Source: Nymphaea colorata
Lineage: Eukaryota; Streptophyta; Magnoliopsida; Nymphaeales; Nymphaeaceae
DNA: 64,000 nucleotides
Assembly: GCF_008831285.2 (NCBI RefSeq)
Contig: NC_045146.1
Coordinates: 21,901,289 to 21,965,288 of the forward strand
Direction: 5' to 3'
In this document: positions 1 to 11,667 of the stretch, piece by piece
How the letters are laid out: the number at the start of each line of letters is the position of its first letter
How positions within the stretch are numbered: the first letter of the stretch is position 1
The notes under the pieces: model-generated
Database searches by the model: none
What the model was told of the DNA's origin: nothing
Seen by the model: the letters and a program-made list of their open reading frames with translations, nothing else
Position numbers and translations under genes: made by a program

Positions 1-1322
1 CTCGTGAAAGTGGGCGGTGCCACCGTGTAAACACAAGAAATTGTGCTTTGTTCTTCCCCTTAGCCAAATGGCCTTGTTCACAAAAAATGTATGGAACCAA
101 CACAGCGTCATGGCATTCAAAGGATATATCATAAATCCACCTAAACCCTGAAATAAACAAGTCTTCAAGGCACAAGGATATAACCTTGGATTTTACACTG
201 AAATCAGTTTTCTTGAATAAATATTACAAAGCAATATGGTAATCCAGACTCTCTCAGGGACGGAGCAATATTTCATTCGGATGCCTTATTACTTACTAGG
301 TGGATGTATATTATATATCAGAGACGCTTTATTACTCACTAGGTATATATATATATATATATACCCAGTGAGTAATAAAGTAATAAGGCATCTGATGATC
401 TTAATGAAACCTTACCACTGCGTTCTGGAGGCAAAACACCAAAACAGATCGCCGTTTTAAGGCATGCTTAGGTGACTTAAAAAACGTTGTTCTTGTTCTG
501 TCGGCTAAACACGCAAACCAAGTTTCAAAAATTGAATATAAAACCATATATTAATAAAACCTCACATTGGTAAACCGACTTTTCTTGAGGGTCTCATCCG
601 AAAGCTACACTAAACCATTCTGAAGAGAAGGTGACCAAATTGGAAAGAGATAACAACCAAGTAAATTATTTTTGAGAATTTCATACATGAATTTTCTACA
701 TTTGTTCTTTGGAATGATTCGCTGATAGCTGAGGAAAATCAGGCACAGAACGAGAACTCCACGGTGCAAAAAGTGGAAGTAAGCCGACTAACGAAGGAGA
801 TTCCTGAGTGAGACATCACTTGCACAAGTGCCTTCGTGCCGAATAAATGGGGTCATAGAAGTACTGAGAACAAGAAACCACCACAGCAAACGAAAGATTT
901 TACCATCACCTGCATCCTCCATCTCAAGACGGAAAGGACGTGAAACTTCCACTCTTGGCATCCATGCCTGGGATCAAGAATCTAAAGCTCCTCTTTGGGT
1001 GCTGGAACCGATTCCATTTTAGAGCCTGAAACCAGTAGCGCAGCAAAATGCAGCGCAATCTTAACTCCCAACTCATTACCATGCACCAACCAAGCAACGA
1101 CCCCCGAGTGACCAGAATCTTTGATCCCCATGCTGTAGCACATCCCTTCGGTTGGCTCAACCTTTCTTTTGCTGAAAAATCAACAACAGCAATTCACTGA
1201 TGATGAGTGCATCTTCTTTGCTAAGAAACTTAAATTGCTTTCCCTTCTCATTCTTGATATGTATAGATTAGTGAATAGAAACCGAACCACTAAAGCACAA
1301 CAGCCGCTACACCCAGTTCACT
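1..1322. other. Intergenic / 3' flank of the Rsm22-like gene
   Basis: I see no supported coding sequence here. The part next to 1323 is probably the 3' UTR of the minus-strand gene. The only clear structure is the AT-rich hairpin at about 281-391, listed separately. The first 60 bases are more GC-rich and could belong to a neighbouring exon outside the window, but nothing recognisable is encoded. Confidence 0.5.
281..391. repeat. AT-rich nested hairpin with TA microsatellite
   Basis: ATGCCTTATTACTTA at 281-295 is mirrored, with one indel, by the inverted copy ending at 391. Inside it, CTTTATTACTCACT near 325-339 pairs with the inverted copy at about 366-379, with a (TA)n tract in the loop. 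The two left half-sites are also direct repeats of each other. The structure resembles a small MITE or a foldback that grew by local duplication. No target-site duplication is obvious, so the class is unknown. Confidence 0.6.
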
Positions 1323-4214
1323 TCAGAAAGGCCACAAGTCACCCCAGAGAGAACGGCGAGCCTGTCGGTGTAAGGTAGGATTCTTATGTTGTGTGACAAC
1401 AATGCGTTCAAAGCAGCCCTCAGATCCATCATGTTTTGTTGACCTGCAGACGTCCATGGTTATGCGCTTACCCCTCCTCACAGGAGTAAAGATAATGCGG
1501 CCCCATCCACTTCCAACGTCAGCGGGAACAGTTTCTTCAATTTTTTCCCCCTGATCGGCATCTGGTTCTACTTCTGTGAGATCGGAGACTTCGCTTCCTG
1601 GATCTGCTTCATATGGTATATCCGCATCCTCAGATAGAAGCTGATCCTCTGTTCCACTTACTCATAGTTAATACCAAGTCCAACCCCACATATGAAAAAA
1701 ACCAGCATGGGCATGAAAATACAAACTAATAAGGTCTATTGTGTTATTAAAGAACATGAAACAACAATCCCGGGGCACCACATTCTTTTATAGGGAAAAA
1801 ACTGAAAGTTGACAGCTTAAAACTGATTAGAGAAAAGGGGACAGGCATCCGGTATCTCACCAAAGTCAACCTCAAGATCTTCAGGATTCCGTCTCGCATG
1901 TTGTTCTTTCAAAGTCTCAAATCTCATACCATGAAGTGGCCAAGGCGACCTGTAACACCAGCTCTAATTAGGAAGACAAGTAAATATCGAGGCAACAACT
2001 ACGTGCAGATGTACCACCAAAATCAAGCCTTTGGTAAGTCAGAAATGCAGAAGTAAAGGCTGAGACAAAGAAGCTTGTCATTAATACAAAGTATAATGAG
2101 AAAAGCGCCTGAAAGCATGTGCAATTTCATAATTGCAAACAGTGAATATATCCAACAGAAATTTGTTACCCTCACATTCCTTTAAATGTCAAGAAGTTAA
2201 TAGTTAAATAAACTGCTTGCACAAGCATTTTTTATGCATGTTCATTTGCAAGACAACAGGATGGAAGAAGAATGTCATTCTTTAAACCTAGAGAGGGTCA
2301 AATGGATAAAGATCCTGAGGTATTCCACTTTATGCTTATCAGAAACTGTACCTTTCCTATTAAATGTTAAGAGCATTTCCTTGATTGCAATCATGAAACT
2401 GAAGCGAGGTCACTCACATGCTTAACTTCAAATTGCCAAACACTGAAATGGAGAAAAAAAAAATCGGCTATAGAAACTAGTTAAATAATGGTTATTGGCT
2501 TATTGTTACAGCATGTGAATTCAATGTAACCTAGGACCACAAACAGCTTCCATGGTAACAAACACTGACAGTTCACACAGAAAATTTCATCGCTTACCTA
2601 TTATAGAAAATGCCTATCGTGCAGAACAGTTTAAATATCAGGGACCACAAGAACAGAGATTGCAGTTCGTTTGAAAGAGAAGCCACCCATTCAAAGAGTA
2701 ACAAGCATCTATTTTTCTAGAATAGAGCAAGAACAGTCTCTCACCTTGGTCGCACACCACGTCTTATAACAACATAACAGAATTTTTCATCCTCAAAGCC
2801 ACGCAGTGTATGATTTCTTTCTTTCTGCAAAAAAATGCCAAGATAATAACATTTCAATAATCGATGAACACACTTTGACTAATATAGAAAACACATAATT
2901 CGGACAACCCCTTGCCAAATGGAAGAAAAAGTCAAACCTGCAAGGCACAAGATAGGTTTGATCTCTATAAGCCTATTTTTCATCTCCTCAAGCTGAAACT
3001 ATTTTTTCTTTTTTTTAATATTTGTCAAGGGTTAGGTTCCCACAAGAGCTAACATGTCTTGCAGCTTGTCACTCCAATTGTTTGGACAAATGAAAATTTC
3101 ATGCGAAGATATACTTACCAATTATGGACTAACACAAAATTATACATCTAGCACATGTAAGCAGGCCTGAGCATCGGGCCGACCCAGCCCGACACCCGAA
3201 AATCGAGTCCAGGCCCGGCCAGATACCTGACATCTGAGACAGGGCCTGCCTCGGCCCAGCCCTGTTAAAATAAAAAAAAATATTTTTTTAATGTAAAATA
3301 AAAAATTTTAAATATAAAATATATTTTAAATAAAAATATGTATATCATTATTAAATAAAAATAATATAAAAAAAATAAATCGGGCCGGCCCAGGCTGATT
3401 TTTTCGGGCCCGGGCCCGGGCCCGATGCCCATGCTTACATGTAAGGAATTGGATTATGCCAGCAGTTGGTAACAACAGTCTTAAGGTTTTTAACAAAGCA
3501 GAATGACATGAAGCCTTACTAAGGTAAATGACAAGTTAATCAAGGACTAAGTTCATGTGTTTTATATATAATTGAAGCTATCACAAAGACACATGGCAGA
3601 ATCATAGAGCTACCGATGTTTTAGCTACACAAAGAGGAAAATATAGCAACCAAGAATGATTCACAGAACTGCAGAATAACCTTGTATGCTCGTTGTGATG
3701 ACGTTCTCTCCAACCGTTGAACAAAATGACAATACTTTCCAGTGTTTTCCAAAGGACAAGGTCCATCATGTGGGCACTGTGAAAAGGAAGGCAGTAAGTT
3801 GGCATGGTTGAGAAAAACACAGCGTTCAAGCTCGCTGTGGCAAGAAAATTAATGACATTCACAAATACTCACAGGTGCAACTACAAAAGCATCAGTTTTG
3901 GAAGGCATCATACTGTTTGCAGATTCCACCTGCTCCTTAGAAGCCTCATCAAGCATGTGGCTGGACTTCTTGGATCTCTAGTATATTAATGAAAAAAAAC
4001 GTTCAGTTAGTCAACGTGAAGTTATTAAAGCAAAAGCAATAATTTAACTCAAATAGCAGATGTTAATACATAAAGTTTTTCAGAAAGGAATTATTTCATA
4101 CCCTTTTTGACATCCATAGGATGTGAGACCGCATTTGAGATATGATGCTAAACCCTAAGGGGGTGCCAGGCTCGATCAAAACCTGTAATTCTTAAGGATA
4201 AGCAACAAAGAACA

Positions 4215-4249
<35 letters not shown>

Positions 4250-7200
4250 CAACTAGCTTCTACACTGTGTGAGCTGCAATGGGAAACAGGGATTCCAGAG
4301 CGTGAACAAGATGCACGTAAGATGCCATGCCAAAAAAAAAAAAACAATGCAGCTTCATTTCACTAAAGGAAATTCCATAAAAGTGTTGTTGCCCTTGGTC
4401 AGAATTGGAATATTAAAAAAGAGTTCTTAAGATGCACCAAAATAAGAAGATGAAATCTGATCAGGATCAAAGGCTGTAATGTCCAAATGTCAGTAAAAAT
4501 TTAAACAGTTGCAGGAAATAAAAGGCATAATATATTATACTTGAGGATATACAGCCTACCAGGACATCCTGTGTAAGATCCCAAAGTTGGCGAACTGTTG
4601 TAATCCGATCCTTCAATGATGGAATCTCTCCAAGGACATAAGACTGCATTCATTTTAGGAGGAAAAATTCATACAATATGGCATATAATACAACAAAAGA
4701 GGAAAACTATAACTCTAACAGAAGAAGCAGTACTACAGAAGTCAAAAGTGAGAGAAAATTGCAAGAGAAGAAGAAGTAATCAAGGGTAGATGTAAACGCA
4801 AGCAGCCTCTAATAGGCAGAGTTAAATAGTTAACAATTAGGAGACATAAACAGAGGAACCATTCATAAACAAAATCTCTGCCAAAGCTAAATGTTTAGAT
4901 TGTCAGATGACCAAGTTGACATGGACATTGGAATGAGTCAAGCAAAACAAACAGCACTGACGCTAGAAAAGAAAAAATGACCAACAGATCATTTATAGAC
5001 ACTAAGCAACTCCTATTTTTATCAAACCATATCCAAAGATACCCTTGACAGCTTCACATGCATGTTCCAATTTAAATGGAAGAAAAAGAAAGTTGTTACT
5101 TGAAAAACTAAATCAGTACATAAAAGAAATTAAAGTAGCATTGACAAGATCAGCAAGCTTACACAAACTACAAGGTCATGCTCTCTTTCAGGCTTTTCAA
5201 GTTTTTGAGACAATGCCTGAATGCTTTCATAGTTCTGAATCAGGGGCAAACCCTTCACATCTCCCAAAGGCCAAAAAGAAAGAGTCAGTCAGGGACTCAT
5301 CAGTCACTAGATTCAGAACTTCATCAATCGTAAAAGAAATGAAATAGTAATATCAAAGGCCCTAGCAGTTTGGTACCATGTAAAAGGCTAATACTGGCAC
5401 GCAGCATTGATTTGGATGGCTCCACCAAATTAATCCTCTCTAAAGAGTGTGGCCACAGTTTATGCATTGCCCTATCAGATTTTGAAAGAAGAGTATACAG
5501 TTACATAAGAAATCATACTGTGAAACAGCAGCCAAAAGATTAATCAGTTACAATATGGAAAGAACAAAAGACCACCTCACTAACTACCGAAAAACTCAGG
5601 ACACTTTCCTGCTCAGTTGCATCGAAAGTTAAGAGACAGGGAAAGGAAAAAGAGGAACAGTCAATTCAATCTGCTGAGAAGACTCAGAACTATGGTCTTG
5701 CCAACATCCTCTCAAATCCCCCACATCTTTAGTTCAACCTCAGGGAGCAACCAAGACTTGCCCAAAAATTTGAACATGTTGCTATTGTATCATGGAGCTT
5801 ATTAGATGTTCATGTGTAGCACTCAATATTTGCTAAAACCAATATTCATCTGTTTCCCTTTATTTACGTTTTCTTATATCTATGGCTGTTGTGCATTTAT
5901 CATATTATCTTGGGAGTGAACAACCTTGGTGCCACCAACTACCATTTTAACTAACGCATGCTTTAAATCCCAGAACAACATAACTACCTTGATTCATGTT
6001 ATAGAGAAGAACACACAGCGTCAATGAAAATAGTAGCCTAGTAGGTAGCCAGGTACTGCATTATGATTATGACAAAAATTCTCAACGTTGTGACTTTGCA
6101 GAGTGGAACTTGATAATCAAAGTTGCTCACCATATTGCAGATCCTGAACCAGAACCAAAATCCAAGGCCTTCTTAGGAGTAAAATCCACCAGCCTCCTGG
6201 AGACCTATATGAAACACAACTTTGAGCAGTTAAAATGCCGCTAATGGAACTAAGTCCGATTATAAAATTAAGATCAAAAGCACCATGCAGAAATACAAAC
6301 AATCACAAATTCTCTGAATTTAAAATGTGAATACCGATAGATGCTGCGTGCACTGTAAAATGCATGAAAATCTACTTTTACCCACCACTTTGGATAACTG
6401 AAATATACCCAAAGAACATACATTATATGTAGGATTTTGCGTGAGCAGTCTCAGGCACAAAGGTCCTGGTACTGTCCAGGTGTGAAGTACCCCAAAGGTC
6501 GTGCAACTAGCAGAAATAACACTCACAAGCATAAAGAGTGAGCAAGCACTCAACATGAGAGCAAAGGACCACACAACCAATGGACAATCTTCAAGGATGC
6601 CACCTACATTTTCGATTTGAGTTCAACTTTGAACCTCTGACTCCTAGAGGACATAACGGCATCCGTTACTTCTGTAGACACTCAAAATGTAGAACTGGGT
6701 GCACATTCAACTTTCTACTCGCAGTTAGAAGCGTGAGAGACCAGAAAGCTTCAGTCATATACACCCACCACTGAGTACGTTGTACAGGGAGATAATTCAC
6801 ATCAATTTTCCATTTCACCTCAACAGCCATCATATCAAAGATAAGGGATACTGTACGTGGCCTAATAAATCAGAGGCAGAGCAAAAAAAAAAAGATAAAC
6901 ACAAATTAGTTCAAATGTTTCATGGCCTACCCATCATCCACTAAGCTACATTCAACAGTCCCATTCCTGAGAAGCCACACTAACTAAAGAAAATTGCACA
7001 ACTTACTGCATTTCGGTATTATATACCACGATCCTAAAGTAAGGGAAGGTTCATAAACCCTTCAATTTGTTTGTACACGACGGGCACATGTTCGTGAGCT
7101 AGTATTTGGTTTTATGTTTTCTGAAATATTCGCATTTCCATATATCTAAGCGTGAACCACACTCCACAAGAGGAAGGCCACCATTGAGAACTAACCCTTT

Positions 7201-7967
7201 CCATCATCTACGAAGGCCAGCTACAAGATCGACAATAAATAAGAAACGATAACAAAACTCAAAAAGGGGAATCCAACGAAAGGTTTAATTATTCTTATCG
7301 TGTACCTCATTCTGCACGTTGAGCAGCCTATAAACTACCAGATTGCTCTCACAGTCATACTCACAAACAGGTAACGGCGTCTTCGTCCCAAAATCATAAT
7401 AGTACAGAAACTGAAAAAAGATCATATCAAGGAAGGAAAATGAGCATATTTCTACCTCTGCCAATACCCTGTGGCAAGCACAATAGACAGCCGGCATCCG
7501 AGCAGCGACATACGCAGCGGTCTCATTGTCTGTGTACTTGAGCCCTATGTCGCCGTATTCGCTCTTGATCTTCCAACGCTTGGACTGCTGGCTAGACGCC
7601 ATGAGGGGGTCCTCGACGAGCTCCCGTGACGTCGCGGCTGTAATCTGGATGTTGACGCCTTTGATGTCGTTGAAGGACTCTGACAATCTCAGGACCTTCC
7701 TCCTCATATGATCCTGCTCCTGCTCTGTGGATTGTGGACTCCTCATCTCACAACATCACGAAAGCAACACGACCACCATACAGAAAACACACACACACAC
7801 ACACAGAGATAGAGCGAGAGCGATAATTTACCTTCAAGAAACTTCCTTATGGCTCTGCGAAGGCGATGAGGGACGACTTCGATCCCAAGTGACTGCTTTG
7901 CCGCAGAACGAATCGCCTCGGCCGTCCAGAGCTTCCCGACCGTCACGGGAACCAGCGCAGACGCCAT
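1323..7967 (-). CDS. RSM22: Rsm22/METTL17-like mitochondrial ribosome small-subunit assembly factor, 12 exons, 510 aa
   Basis: Exons: 7967-7832, 7724-7456, 6204-6131, 5471-5377, 5260-5163, 4643-4560, 4182-4102, 3977-3873, 3776-3681, 2824-2745, 1949-1861, 1648-1323; all GT-AG and frame-consistent (1533 nt). The Rsm22 family has a SAM-methyltransferase fold and helps mature the mitochondrial (in plants possibly also plastid) small ribosomal subunit. Visible landmarks: MRRKVLRLSESFNDIK and SYVLGEIPSLKDRI blocks, a glycine-rich motif I (LDFGSGSGSAIWA, about residues 149-161), CPHDGPCPLENTGKYC with Cys315, Cys321 and Cys330, a later MDVC cysteine, and the ending SLWGDLWPF. These cysteines correspond to the probable 4Fe-4S ligands described in METTL17. 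I start at MASALVPV; an in-frame ATG at 8036 would add 23 mostly charged residues and looks like 5' UTR. No obvious targeting presequence is visible. The intron between exons 9 and 10 carries a GC-rich MITE. Confidence 0.92.
3161..3436. mobile_element. GC-rich-ended non-autonomous DNA transposon (hAT-like MITE) in an intron
   Basis: The left end GCAGGCCTGAGCATCGGGCC is mirrored by the right end, whose reverse complement is AAGCATGGGCATCGGGCCCG. ACATGTAA at 3153-3160 is repeated at 3437-3444, an 8-bp target duplication of the size typical for hAT elements. The ends are GC-rich (repeated CGGGCC) and the core is nearly pure A/T. It lies in the intron between exons 9 and 10 of the Rsm22-like gene and encodes nothing. 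Confidence 0.75.
4217..4247. repeat. (TA)n microsatellite in an intron
   Basis: A run of TATATA repeats of about 30 bp lies in the Rsm22-like gene intron between exons 6 and 7. Confidence 0.9.
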
Positions 7968-8036
7968 TTCTTCCTCCTCTTTCTCCTCCTCTCCCCTTTC
8001 TGGGCCTTTAAGTTTCATGACGGCTGACGGCGGCAA

Positions 8037-9935
8037 ACAGGGGTGTAGAAATGTAAATGGTTCGGATTTGTTTAAATGTTGAACCTAATCCGAATGCGAT
8101 CAATTGGGAGATATTCTATCATCTCAGTTTGGCCACACAAAGTCTTTCTGAATGCAGATGATGGACCAAATTAAATCCCATAATCATGGTAACTATATAA
8201 GTAGGCAATGCAGATCTTAGATTTATTTCGAAATATATATGGAAGTGGTTCTCATCAATGTGTTCCTAAGAAGAATACTAAGTTTTTAGAATATATATTT
8301 CTAAAATATCATGCTGTTCTTTTCAAGGAATATAATGTGCTTGTAAAAACTGTTATTGAATTTAATGATTAAATACTGTACATAATCATGTTATGCTTTT
8401 GTAAACAAAAGCATAGTACTTTTCTAAAACATATGTTCCTAAAACATATTTATAAATGCCATCTTAACTTTCTTTAGCATATCTTGTATTAAACTCTCAC
8501 TTCCTTCAATTTAAAAGAGTCTAAAGTATGAATGTAAAGATCAAAATACCATATTTGCTATGGCTTTGATTCTTCTCTCTAATAGCTTTGATTCTTCTCT
8601 CAGAAAAAGACTAAGAATGAAGACAATCTATCATTTAATCATTTAATCAACCTTGAAGATTACTTACAATATGTTAGTTCAACACTTGGATTTAGATCCC
8701 ACAAGTGCTTGAAGAAGGAGTAGAGTAATGAAAGTCTAGTCCCTTATTGAAGATTGTGAAAAATTTATGGTGAATTATAGGGGTCCATTAAATGGTAGAT
8801 TGTCCGAGCTCATATCCTTTTTATTGAATGAACTAAAGCTGATTGAGATCCATCAAATCAAGAGCCTAAGCCCAGTGTGAGAGTAGATTGGCCGTTAAAT
8901 CATTAACTTTGTCATTATGTATTGCATTCATATTTTTATTATCGGATCAACTTTAATCATACAACGGCTTACCAGATCAGAAATTTGGTTGAGATGGAAA
9001 TTGGCATTCTCAAGTTTAAAACTTGCATGCAGCCAGGCTTGTACGAATACCACTTTGATCTTTTTTAATTAGCTTTTATATTTCCATGAACCACTGCAAT
9101 GAAGTTAAGATAAAATAAAATAAACAATCAGTTACCTGACCCTTTTCGGTGTCTAATCCGACGTTGGCATCCGCATTAAATTAATCCACTGCCATAGATT
9201 ATTCAGTGAACCTTCCCAAAAGTCCTGCTCACTAAGATTTTTAGGCATTAATTTCTTTCTCCTCTAGATGAATTGGATCGTTCCAAATGCTTCAATCATA
9301 AGCCAATAAAGTAAACACCGCAATTGTTTTCAGTTGCTTAGTCAAAAGGCATCATTAAAGCAGATGATAGACATTCAATTTTTGGCTCATTCATTGCGGC
9401 CTCGCCAAACTTATTCTTAATCTGATGTTTATTTGTGAAACTTTTGGGTGAGTAAGAGGTTAACAACATATTGTTTGAATAAAACCCATAAACCCTTAAT
9501 TTTCTTTACTTTTAAATGTGTTAGGAGGACTTGAATGAGATGAACTATCCCATTTTGTATGATCTAAAAACATAATATCTACATGAATGAACCGAACACT
9601 TCTATGCCTTATAATTATCCATAGAAGACGGACAATGGTAATTTTCTATGATAATTAGGCAGTGTGTTCCACATATGTAAGATTATTTTTGTACAGGAAT
9701 CACTCGGTACAAAAACGAAACGTACATGGAAAGCCACGCGCTGTCTCACCATTTCCCACTCTTTTTTTTTTCCCCTCCCTCTTTCCCCCTTCTGCTTCCG
9801 CTGAAAAATTTGGCATCTAACCCTGAAGAATCTTCATGGGCAACCTTCGGTACTTTTCCGTCAATCCCGATGACGGAAGAAAGAACTCACAGATCGGAGC
9901 ACACGAGCAAAAGGCAGCCGATTTGTTTATCCGCT
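8037..9935. other. AT-rich intergenic region
   Basis: No gene is supported. The first 70 bases are probably the promoter side of the Rsm22-like gene. A TGTAAATGGTTCGGATTTG-like stretch near 8050-8100 resembles ends of common plant non-autonomous transposons, but no matching other end was found. Near 8560-8600 there is a short direct repeat of GCTTTGATTCTTCTCTC. The stretch just before 9936 should hold the 3' UTR of the minus-strand dehydrogenase; open frames there are antisense shadows. Confidence 0.5.
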
Positions 9936-11667
9936 TCACGAGGGATGGACGGCCGATCTCTTCAACTGCCACTTCTTCGTCATGTCCTCCGATGTCTCCC
10001 ACAGCCGGGCCGCCTCTCTGTCGCTTGCTCCTAATTTCGACGTCGGCGCCTCATTGCAGTCCGCGAAGTAACGGCCGGAGACGCCGCCTACCCTTGGATG
10101 CGTCGCTACGTAGCACGTCGTCGCGGCGGCCTGAGACGGGAAGGAGGAAGTCGATCAGAAATAAAAAATTGTACGAATGCGAGAATAATTCCGGCCATCG
10201 CCGTTGAGATGGGAATCGTCACCTGCGGGATCGTCTTTAAGAACTTGGAAGCCAAGAAGAAGGCAATATCTTGACGGAAGAAAAGGTGCAGCGGTGAGAT
10301 TCCTCATGTGTCGATGTTGATCTCTTCCAAAATGATCGGAAAAAATGAAAATGTTAATAAAAAACAGGAAAAAGAGTACCTGTCAGTAGTCCTTCACGTT
10401 CCCGGGTGAGCCGAGTCCGAACTATCCCCGGATGAACAGAGTTCACCGTCACATTCGCGTTCATTGTCTGCAATTTTTTCGTAAAGTTAATTCAAGTGTT
10501 AAACGTCACCGAGAACGCGAACATGATTCTCACCTTGAGCCTCTTCGATAATTCCTTGCTGTGGAGAACGTTCGCCAGTTTGGAGACTGCATAAGCTCGA
10601 GTAGGATCGTACTTGCCGCCGTAAAAGGAAGGACTGAGAAAGAGACATCAGCTAAATGGTAAAACTCGGTGAAATCCGGTAACTGAGAAAAGGAAAAAGA
10701 AAAAAACAAGAGAGTCTTCTTCTTCTTTGCCCCACTCCTTACTTTTTCTTCCCGCATAACAGTTGCTCGTAACATATGCGGTCGCCGTCGAACCAGCCAT
10801 GAATGCTGGAAGAGACATTCACTATCCGTCCTTCTTTGCTGGAAAGCTCCGCCGTCTCGATCATCTTGCTGAGCAATAGGTTCGTCAACAAAAAATGCCC
10901 TGAAATTTAACTATGCACGGATATCATCGTCATCCTCAGCAACAGAGTTTGAGGGGAAAAAATTGCAAAAAGTATCGCGGAAAAGATATTACGTCCGTAC
11001 CGAGATGATTCGTTGCGAACGACATCTCGATTCCGTCTTCTGACACGGCATGCTTGTGGCAAAACTTTCCGGCGTTATTTCTGAAGTTTTCCAAGAAAAG
11101 GACAAGTTAAAACGGAAGCCTGAAAAAATGAAAATAACCAACACCAACACCGTGGAGAGGAGACCAGTGGCGGTCCTAATTACATGAGGATGTTTACGGG
11201 CAAGCCGAGCCGCTCGAACTCGGAGACGAAGCTCCTGACGGAAGCCATGGAGCTTAGATCCAGAGCCATGACGATGATTTCAGCTCCGGGGAATTCCTCT
11301 ACTATTCGGCTCTTCGTCTCCTCCGCAGCTTTCACATCCCGAGCCGGGAGGACGAGCCGCGCCCCTCGCTTGGCCAGCACCCGAGCAGTCTCCGCGCCGA
11401 TACCGGACGTGGCTCCTTAATTATGATCAATAACAGAAAGCATCTCTCAGCGGCTCAGCCGAAGAACGAAAACCCAGAGAAAAATCCGTGAACAAACACA
11501 GAGTTGTTTCTCTAACTCTGCTCTTCTCGGTTGGGCTCACCTGTGATGATCGCGGTAATGCCTCGGAGGGTGTACGCTCCTGCTTCCGTTACCTGCTCGG
11601 CTGTAGACTTGGAGCCAAAGCCGCTCGGACCAACCGCTCCGGTAAGGTATCTAACTACTTCCAGCAT
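9936..11667 (-). CDS. Short-chain dehydrogenase/reductase, TIC32-like, 8 exons, 341 aa
   Basis: Exons: 11667-11541, 11415-11184, 11080-11001, 10899-10743, 10633-10534, 10467-10380, 10269-10223, 10130-9936; 1026 nt, all GT-AG. A classical NAD(P)H-binding Rossmann fold is complete: TGATSGIG (42-49), INNAG (120-124), NVSS serine region (174-177) and the YAVSK catalytic pair Tyr213/Lys217. The N-terminal GPSGFGSKSTAEQVT block is typical of the plant group named after TIC32, a chloroplast inner-envelope SDR thought to sense redox state at the import machinery. Other members of this group are uncharacterised reductases, so envelope location and substrate are not established here. Introns are short (about 80-130 bp). 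The exon 5 acceptor was set at 10634 because only that AG keeps the frame; it adds PSFYGGK before the conserved YDPTRAY. Confidence 0.92.

Noticed and set aside
7285-7420. Extension of Rsm22 exon 2 frame, or an extra exon reading FLYYYDFGTKTPLPV
   Set aside because: A CAG acceptor and a GT donor do exist here, but the peptide matches nothing in Rsm22, whereas joining 7456 directly to 6204 restores the conserved RRLVDFTPKKALDFG block.
9726-10207. Plus-strand open frames over the end of the SDR gene
   Set aside because: They are antisense shadows of GC-rich minus-strand exons 7 and 8.
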